Positions 59,301 to 64,000 of a stretch of DNA of 64,000 bases are shown here, in pieces; positions within the stretch are counted from its first letter, which is position 1; each line of letters opens with the position of its first letter. The DNA lies in the NCBI RefSeq assembly GCF_035918155.1, contig NZ_CP109327.1:6262001-6326000 (forward strand), given 5' to 3'. This DNA is from Streptomyces sp. NBC_01591. Its GTDB lineage: Bacteria; Actinomycetota; Actinomycetes; Streptomycetales; Streptomycetaceae. A program made the position numbers and the translations under genes. The notes below the pieces were generated by a model. The model was not told the DNA's origin, ran no database searches, and saw nothing but the letters and a program-made list of their open reading frames with translations.

Positions 59301-60084
59301 CCTTGGCGGAGGAGAAGGCCGCCAGCGCCCGGGTCCGCTTGATCATCTCCGAGTTGCTGGTCGCCTGCGCCATGTCCTGCGAGAGGCTCAGCAGCGAGGT
59401 GATCAGCTGGCTGTACTGGTCGACGGTCTGGAGACTCGGAGTGTCCTTGGCGTAAGCCGTCTTGCGGATGTCGCGGATCTCGGCCAGCTGGCTCGCGATC
59501 TGGGTGACGCTCGAGTAGATGCCCTCGAGGGCCTCGTCGCCGGAGGGGTCGCCGATCGAGGTCGTCGCGTCGAGGAAGGCCGTCTTCGCCCGGTCGGTCT
59601 TCTTGCGGGGCTCGGTGACCTTGAAGTCGGAGGGCTTCACGCCGTTGGCCAGCGGACCGGCCGAGCGGTCGCGCTCCTCCTGGAGCGCCTGGGCGAGCGA
59701 CGTCGCCTGCTTGGTCATCCTGGTCAGCAGCTGCATGTGATCCAGCTGCTGGATGTCGTTCATGGACTCGTTGATCCGCAGTCCACCGAGCGTGGTCGCG
59801 GCGACCACGGGCAGGGCGAGCAGGGAGACCAGGCGCGTGCTGATGCGCCAGTTGCGAAGAGCGACTCGCGAGCCGGTGCTGACGGGGCCCCGGGACTTGA
59901 GCGACGAGACCGGATCGGTGCCGCCGTTCGCCGTGGCACCGGGGCGCTGAGCGCGGTCGCCGCTGTCACCGGCCGCAGCAGGCCCGGGGTTCTGGGCGTG
60001 CTGGGCCGAGGAACCGCGGTCGGTCCCGCCGTGCGGCTCCTGTTCCGCCGCAGCGCTGCCATCCCTCTTGAAACGTCCCTGCAC
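56323..60084 (-). CDS. cvnA: Conservon sensor kinase CvnA (second conservon)
   Basis: 1253 residues. A cytoplasmic N terminus of about 80 residues precedes TM1 (VSLLALPVVAATTLGGL), then a nitrate-sensor-type outer domain of about 300 residues, TM2 (AIISGALILLVLGVSLVGAFVVA), HAMP and the ATPase domain (LLAELLENATSFSSPQTKVRVTG, DTGIGLSPED, MGLFVVGRLSLRHGI). A very long Gly/Pro/Gln-rich disordered tail of about 500 residues ends with RVPRANLVPGTAQQ and DDVRGRLTNLRRG. GTG 60084 with AGAGG upstream parallels the first cvnA; a longer frame to 60369 is not supported by an SD. Confidence 0.92.
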   Translation of the reverse strand: MQGRFKRDGSAAAEQEPHGGTDRGSSAQHAQNPGPAAAGDSGDRAQRPGATANGGTDPVSSLKSRGPVSTGSRVALRNWRISTRLVSLLALPVVAATTLGGLRINESMNDIQQLDHMQLLTRMTKQATSLAQALQEERDRSAGPLANGVKPSDFKVTEPRKKTDRAKTAFLDATTSIGDPSGDEALEGIYSSVTQIASQLAEIRDIRKTAYAKDTPSLQTVDQYSQLITSLLSLSQDMAQATSNSEMIKRTRALAAFSSAKEYASVQRAIIAAALPGGNDKQPHLDENDKQFGKAALNKERAALRSFEGVYQATGNNADELTATLDEGNPEIKAANTYAKKVLDSPSGMTGTARRSYLDWYDQSSTKIQAMKTIEETLLSDMEGKARELRDESKREAIISGALILLVLGVSLVGAFVVARSMIRSLRRLQDTATRVAQDRLPELVKQLSEADPQDVDTSVESVGVHSRDEIGQVAAAFDDVHREAVRLAAEQALLRGNVNAMFTNLSRRSQGLIQRQLSLISELESREADPDQLSSLFKLDHLATRMRRNGENLLVLAGEEPGRRWTRPVPLVDVLRAAASEVEQYERIELAAVPATEVAGRVVNDLVHLLAELLENATSFSSPQTKVRVTGHALPDGRVLVEIHDTGIGLSPEDLAAINERLASPPTVDVSVSRRMGLFVVGRLSLRHGIRIQLRPSDSGGTTALVMLPVDVAHGGKQPAPKQAPGQQSGAPGGLLAGGNTAGPGNGSRPGLGSSPSGPAGRLASGPGASRGQVGAGSAPRAALPSRDGGPRHQQGQPNQQGQQNAGFQSAGLSGSGPQDASRPEPHRHGGGLAGAFGNGARLGARGQGDGPGRTESGGPDLFGQHRQDQNRQGPDRQDQNGSQGRPNGPAPWQPSQPQQSRQNPADQGGFQQPAGQGDPGRQLPPVGGPRAELPGGNPQPQRPQTTSWGTEEPSAPRRTPLDAPRGHEDPESTGQFQRPMSPPLTPRAPMDDRQGPGSTAEFARPDFSAPAPQDLSAQDPASTAQFARPDFGQQPVRAQDQGLPAPRQRGRDDEDFGAPRPPVAPTGDAQYRPVLPPQPQPEALPPAAGPGDGRTPLYDTLETNWFHGPQQGGQQPPAEPQAPASLPQRPTAPEPPAPAAPNRGEGDTGSTTSSWRPSPNDELVRQAERVKKPAAGGVTTSGLPRRVPRANLVPGTAQQQNHQSGPQVSRAPDDVRGRLTNLRRGIQQGRQANNGQSTGSFPLGPTHQQER

Positions 60085-60663
60085 TAGCGTCGCAACCTCT
60101 GGACCAGGCGTTCCGCCGCTCTGGGCGGTGGAACGGTGTCGGCGTCTTGGGGCGTTGTGCCCGCCCCATGGTGGTCGTGAGTGACCGGCGTCCTTCCCCT
60201 TTCCGCCGCCACTCGGCGCTCCGTTGCGCCCCTGCGCGCCGGCTTGAAAACCCGCGGCGGTGCGTGGAATTCCAGCACAGTGCCGGATCTCCAACAAGGG
60301 CCCAGTGCCGGGCTGCGACCTGGGTGACGCGTTGTGATGACTGAGTAACAAGCCGTGGAGCGTGATCATGGATAAAGCGGACGATCAGGTGTGAATCGGC
60401 GAAGCGTGAAGGGTGTCCCAGTCGACATGATCAGGAGCGGAATGGCTGATTCAGTGCCGTAATGTCCGTTTCTGTCAACCTGATCGACCGCCTGAAATGG
60501 GGGAATTGTCGGCGCGGTCGTGAGCAAACTCACATGATGATCGTCGTCTCTTCCGGCCTTCGGGAGGGAATTGGGTGTTTAGCCTGACGCTTTACAGGGA
60601 TGGCAAATCCGACAACCGGCGCCCCTCCGGGCGGCGCCCGTACCGACAGGGTCCGAACGGCAG
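60085..60663. other. 579-bp divergent intergenic region
   Basis: This should hold the promoter of the second conservon (minus) and of the small gene at 60664 (plus). I see an unusually low-GC stretch around 60340-60600 (for example TTGTGATGACTGAGTAACAAG) and a GGCGCC / GGCGCC hairpin near 60620-60640, but no convincing gene. Confidence 0.4.
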
Positions 60664-60852
60664 ATGAAGACGACGACGATGTTCCGCAACATTGCCAACC
60701 CCCGGCGCACCACGCTGGCGCACCTCAAGGACGCCGACGAACTGCAGACGCCGGAGCAGCCGGAGCACACCGTGGACCTGCCCACCCAGACGGCCAACCC
60801 GCGGCGCACCATCCTCATGGAAGCCCCGGTCACCGCCGCCGTAGCGGAGTAG
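60664..60852 (+). CDS. Small NPRRT-repeat protein
   Basis: 62 residues with two copies of a short motif, IANPRRTTLAHL (residues 10-21) and TANPRRTILMEA (43-54), separated by an acidic Pro/Glu/Gln linker. There is no signal peptide or TM. ATG 60664 lacks a strong SD; ATG 60679 is an alternative giving MFRNIANPRRT. The composition (two basic patches on an acidic, probably disordered chain) suggests a binding peptide, but no function is known to me. Confidence 0.65.
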   Translation: MKTTTMFRNIANPRRTTLAHLKDADELQTPEQPEHTVDLPTQTANPRRTILMEAPVTAAVAE

Positions 60853-60980
60853 TGCGGGCGCCGTCCCCCTCACCCACCCCGCCCCGCCGGGCCGCCCCGT
60901 AATCGGGGCAATCCTCGCCGGTCGACGCGTTAGCCTGGAGCGTCAGTCTTCAGCCAGCAAGTGAGGGGCGACAGCATCCC

Positions 60981-61757
60981 GTGCGCATCGCCAGGTTCTC
61001 CATCGACGGCAATGTCGCCTTCGGCGCCGTCGAGGGCGAGGGGCCCGATGGTCTCGTCCTCGACATCATCAAGGGCATCCCGTACGCCGAGTTCGAGCTC
61101 TCCGGCACCAAGGTCCCGCTGAGCAAGGTCCGCCTCCTGCCGCCCGTGCTCCCCAACAAGGTCGTGGCCATCGGCCGCAACTACGCGGAGCACGCCAAGG
61201 AGCTGGGCAACGAGGTACCGGACGTCCCCGTCGCCTTCTTCAAGCCCACCACCTCGGTGATCGGCTCCGGCGACGCCATCGAGTACCCCTCCTTCTCCAA
61301 CGAACTCCACCACGAGGCCGAACTGGCCGTGGTCATCGGCCGTATGTGCCGCGAAGTTCCGCGCGAGCGCGTGAAGGACGTCATCTTCGGCTACACCTGC
61401 GCCAATGACGTCACCGCCCGCGACGCCCAGAAGCGGGAGAAGCAGTGGGCCCGGGCCAAGGGCTTCGACACGTCCTGCCCGCTCGGCCCTTGGGTGGAGA
61501 CCGACCTCGACCCCCATGACCTCACCATTCAGGCGACGGTCAACGGAGAGCAACGGCAACTCGGCCGTACGAGCGACATGATCCGCTCGATCGAGGATCT
61601 GGTCGTCCACATCACGGAAGCCATGACGCTGCTCCCGGGCGATGTGATCCTCACCGGCACTCCCGCAGGGGTCGGACCCCTCCATGTCGGCGACGAGGTC
61701 GCCGTCACCATCGAAGGCATCGGCACTCTCACCAACAAGGTGATCAAGCGTGGTTAA
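60981..61757 (+). CDS. Fumarylacetoacetate hydrolase-family protein
   Basis: 258-residue FAH-fold hydrolase, isomerase or decarboxylase. Metal ligands are in [11 protein letters not shown] (Glu-x-Glu) and CANDVTARD (Asp). Other blocks are [74 protein letters not shown]. Bacterial members act on 2-oxo acids such as oxaloacetate or acylpyruvates. It overlaps gltX by 8 nt, so it is co-translated with a housekeeping gene. Confidence 0.92.
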   Translation: MRIARFSIDGNVAFGAVEGEGPDGLVLDIIKGIPYAEFELSGTKVPLSKVRLLPPVLPNKVVAIGRNYAEHAKELGNEVPDVPVAFFKPTTSVIGSGDAIEYPSFSNELHHEAELAVVIGRMCREVPRERVKDVIFGYTCANDVTARDAQKREKQWARAKGFDTSCPLGPWVETDLDPHDLTIQATVNGEQRQLGRTSDMIRSIEDLVVHITEAMTLLPGDVILTGTPAGVGPLHVGDEVAVTIEGIGTLTNKVIKRG

Positions 61758-63222
61758 CGCACCAGTCCGTGTACGTTTCTGTCCCTCCCCGACCGGCAAC
61801 CCCCATGTGGGCCTGGTCCGCACCGCCCTGTTCAACTGGGCCTTCGCCCGGCACCACGGCGGCACCCTGGTCTTCCGCATCGAGGACACGGACGCCGCCC
61901 GCGACTCCGAGGACTCCTACAACCAGCTCCTGGAGTCGATGCGCTGGCTCGGCTTCGACTGGGACGAGGGCCCCGAGGTCGGCGGCCCGCACGCCCCGTA
62001 CCGCCAGTCGCAGCGCATGGACATCTACAAGGACGTCGCCGACAGGCTCCTCGCCGGCGGGTACGCGTACCACTGCTACTGCACCACCGAGGAGCTCGAC
62101 ACCCGCCGCGACGCCGCCCGCGCCGCCGGCAAGCCGTCCGGCTACGACGGCCACTGCCGCGAGCTGAGCGCCGAGCAGATCGCCGCGTACGAGGCCGAGG
62201 GCCGGACATCGATCGTCCGCTTCCGGATGCCCGACGAGGCGCTCACCTTCACCGACCTGGTCCGCGGCGAGCTGACCTTCCAGCCGGAGAACGTGCCGGA
62301 CTACGGCATCGTCCGCGCCAACGGCGCCCCGCTCTACACGCTGGTCAACCCGGTCGACGACGCGCTGATGGAGATCACCCACGTCCTGCGCGGCGAGGAC
62401 CTGCTCTCCTCCACCCCGCGTCAGCTCGCCCTCTACAAGGCGCTCATCGAGCTGGGCATCGCCAAGGACACCCCGGCCTTCGGCCACCTGCCGTACGTCA
62501 TGGGCGAGGGCAACAAGAAGCTCTCCAAGCGCGACCCGCAGGCCTCGCTCAACCTCTACCGCGAGCGCGGCTTCCTGCCCGAGGGGCTGCTCAACTACCT
62601 CTCCCTGCTGGGCTGGTCGATCGCCGAGGACCGCGACATCTTCTCCATCGCGGAGATGGCGGCCGCGTTCGACATCAAGGACGTCAACGCCAACCCGGCG
62701 CGCTTCGACCTGAAGAAGTGCGAGCACATCAACGCCGAGCACATCCGCAAGATGGACATGAAGGCGTTCACCGAGGCCTGCGGCCCCTGGCTGAAGGCCC
62801 CGTTCGCCCCGTGGGCCCCGGAGTCCTTCGACGCGGACCAGTTCGCGACGATCGCCCCGCACGCCCAGACCCGCGTCACGGTCCTGTCGGACATCACGGC
62901 CAACGTCGACTTCCTCTTCCTCGACGAGCCGGCGACGGACGAGGCGTCCTGGAACAAGGCGATGAAGGAGGGCTCCGACGCCCTGCTCGCCACGGCCCGC
63001 GCCAAGCTGGTCGACGCCGAGTGGAACGCGGACACCCTGAAGAACGCCATCCTCGCCGCGGGCGAGGAGCACGGCCTGAAGCTCGGAAAGGCCCAGGCCC
63101 CGGTCCGCGTCGCCGTCACCGGCCGCACGATCGGCCTGCCGCTCTTCGAGTCCCTGGAGATCCTGGGCCGCGAGAGGACGATCGCCCGCATCGACGCTGC
63201 CCTGGCGAAGCTGGCCGCGTAA
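61750..63222 (+). CDS. gltX: Glutamyl-tRNA synthetase
   Basis: 490 residues, class I aminoacyl-tRNA synthetase. HIGH-type motif in [11 protein letters not shown], glutamate site FRIEDTD, KMSKS-type KKLSKRD, and the anticodon-binding helical domain from about residue 320. The GTG 61750 start overlaps the FAH gene. A 17-bp terminator follows. Confidence 0.96.
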   Translation: MVNAPVRVRFCPSPTGNPHVGLVRTALFNWAFARHHGGTLVFRIEDTDAARDSEDSYNQLLESMRWLGFDWDEGPEVGGPHAPYRQSQRMDIYKDVADRLLAGGYAYHCYCTTEELDTRRDAARAAGKPSGYDGHCRELSAEQIAAYEAEGRTSIVRFRMPDEALTFTDLVRGELTFQPENVPDYGIVRANGAPLYTLVNPVDDALMEITHVLRGEDLLSSTPRQLALYKALIELGIAKDTPAFGHLPYVMGEGNKKLSKRDPQASLNLYRERGFLPEGLLNYLSLLGWSIAEDRDIFSIAEMAAAFDIKDVNANPARFDLKKCEHINAEHIRKMDMKAFTEACGPWLKAPFAPWAPESFDADQFATIAPHAQTRVTVLSDITANVDFLFLDEPATDEASWNKAMKEGSDALLATARAKLVDAEWNADTLKNAILAAGEEHGLKLGKAQAPVRVAVTGRTIGLPLFESLEILGRERTIARIDAALAKLAA

Positions 63223-63247
63223 CGGCGGGTCCACCGAAGCACATCCA

Positions 63248-63288
63248 CGGGAGGGGCGGCAGCCAAGCGACGGCTGCCGCCCCTCCCG
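63248..63288 (+). terminator. Terminator after gltX
   Basis: Perfect 17-bp stem CGGGAGGGGCGGCAGCC / GGCTGCCGCCCCTCCCG with a 7-base loop. Confidence 0.88.
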
Positions 63289-63351
63289 TCGTGCGTGCAC
63301 GCACTGGCGCGAACCCGCTGTGCCCGCCGCACGGGCCTCTACGCTGACCCC

Positions 63352-64000
63352 ATGACGATCCGCGCGGTCCTCTGGGACATCGACGACACGATCTTCGACT
63401 ACTCGGGTGCCGACCGCGTCGGCATGCGCAAGCATCTCGAACAGGAGGGCCTGCCCGACGGATACGACTCCGTCGAGCAGGCCCTCGCCGCATGGCGGAC
63501 GATCACCGACGCGCACTGGGCGCGGTTCGCCGCCGGGGAGACGGACTTCCTGGGGCAGCGCCGGGACCGGGTCAGGGAGTTCGTCTCGCGGGCGCTGGAC
63601 GACGAGGAGGCCGACGACTGGTTTGCCCGGCACGCGGCCCACTACGAGGCCGCCTGGGCGCTCTTCCCGGATGTGCTGCCCGTGCTGGATCTGCTGGCGG
63701 ACGGGTTCCGGCACGCGGTGCTGTCGAACTCCAGCATCCACAACCAGGACCGCAAGCTGCGCACACTCGGTGTGCGGGACCGTTTCGAGGCCGTGGTGTG
63801 CGCCGTGGAGCTGGGTGTCTCCAAGCCCGAGGCCGGAGCCTTCCACGCCGCCTGCGAGGCGCTGGCGCTGGAGCCGCGAGAGGTCGCGTACGTGGGGGAC
63901 GAGCCGGACATCGACGCCGGTGGGGCGGTCGCCGCCGGGCTGATGGGGATCTGGCTGGACCGGGGCGGGCGCGGTGGACGGCCCGAGCTCGTCCGCATCA
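63352..64000 (+). CDS. HAD-superfamily hydrolase, 3' end cut off by window
   Basis: At least 216 residues. HAD motif I is WDIDDTIFD, motif II LSNSS, motif III Lys in VSKPEAG and motif IV VGDEPDIDAGGAV, with a helical cap between I and II (subclass I). Small-molecule phosphatase; substrate unknown. ATG 63352 gives the motif I Asp at residue 9, as usual. The frame is open at the window edge and probably ends a few dozen codons later. Confidence 0.9.
   Translation, partial: MTIRAVLWDIDDTIFDYSGADRVGMRKHLEQEGLPDGYDSVEQALAAWRTITDAHWARFAAGETDFLGQRRDRVREFVSRALDDEEADDWFARHAAHYEAAWALFPDVLPVLDLLADGFRHAVLSNSSIHNQDRKLRTLGVRDRFEAVVCAVELGVSKPEAGAFHAACEALALEPREVAYVGDEPDIDAGGAVAAGLMGIWLDRGGRGGRPELVRI

Noticed and set aside
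57595..60087. 830-codon plus-strand frame over the second cvnA
   Set aside because: Same reason: antisense shadow of a well-recognised sensor kinase.

Overview
This window is chromosomal DNA from a streptomycete. GC is very high throughout. Streptomyces hallmarks include two conservons (CvnA-D), a WhiJ/DUF397/ATP-binding triad, an AccB-AccE acyl-CoA carboxylase pair, a SpoIIE-type phosphatase and two genes carrying the rare TTA (bldA) codon. From memory, the order ilvE, ureAB/ureC, cimA ... accB-accE, two conservons, FAH hydrolase, gltX matches the S. coelicolor SCO5523-SCO5547 region. The stretch from about 8.5 to 40 kb looks like accessory material placed between cimA and a PknG-type operon.

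Layout. 0-6.6 kb: the end of ilvE, then an operon for a fused urease gamma/beta subunit, an atypical urease alpha subunit, agmatine deiminase and a TetR regulator, followed by an MFS transporter. Two 17-bp palindromes precede the operon. No urease maturation genes are present and the catalytic flap cysteine is replaced, so the enzyme may act on the deiminase product N-carbamoylputrescine rather than urea. 6.6-8.5 kb: cimA behind an isoleucine-codon leader peptide and intrinsic attenuator. 8.5-17.2 kb: LacI regulator, five-gene Opp/Dpp-type sugar ABC transporter and GH1 beta-glucosidase. A matching LacI-type operator lies about 20 kb away, in front of a GH64 beta-1,3-glucanase (28.8-30.0 kb), which suggests a beta-1,3-glucan utilisation regulon.

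17.2-33.4 kb is mixed: a Gly-rich membrane protein, a multi-domain SpoIIE phosphatase, a CPYC flavoprotein oxidoreductase, YceI, a secreted M15-like peptidase, DUF1905, a frameshifted and truncated RHS polymorphic-toxin remnant with an Imm1-like immunity gene, a further decayed gene, GH64, the WhiJ-like triad, and a metallo-beta-lactamase-fold protein with a TTA codon. 33.7-40.0 kb: a secreted GH101 endo-alpha-N-acetylgalactosaminidase followed by a PL8 polysaccharide lyase.

40.1-47.5 kb: a tightly overlapping five-gene operon encoding an S1-family protease, a PknG-like kinase with zinc and TPR modules, a VWA protein with a zinc ribbon, a GlnX-like four-helix membrane protein and an orphan family-1 solute-binding lipoprotein. 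It resembles the mycobacterial GlnH-GlnX-PknG ligand-sensing system, with extra components and a different type of binding protein. 47.6-49.5 kb: accB-accE. 49.6-60.1 kb: two tandem conservons on the minus strand whose GTPase genes share a 278-bp run of perfect identity, suggesting gene conversion. 60.7-64 kb: a small NPRRT-repeat protein, an FAH-family hydrolase, gltX and the start of a HAD phosphatase. I found no tRNA, rRNA, CRISPR array or intact insertion sequence.
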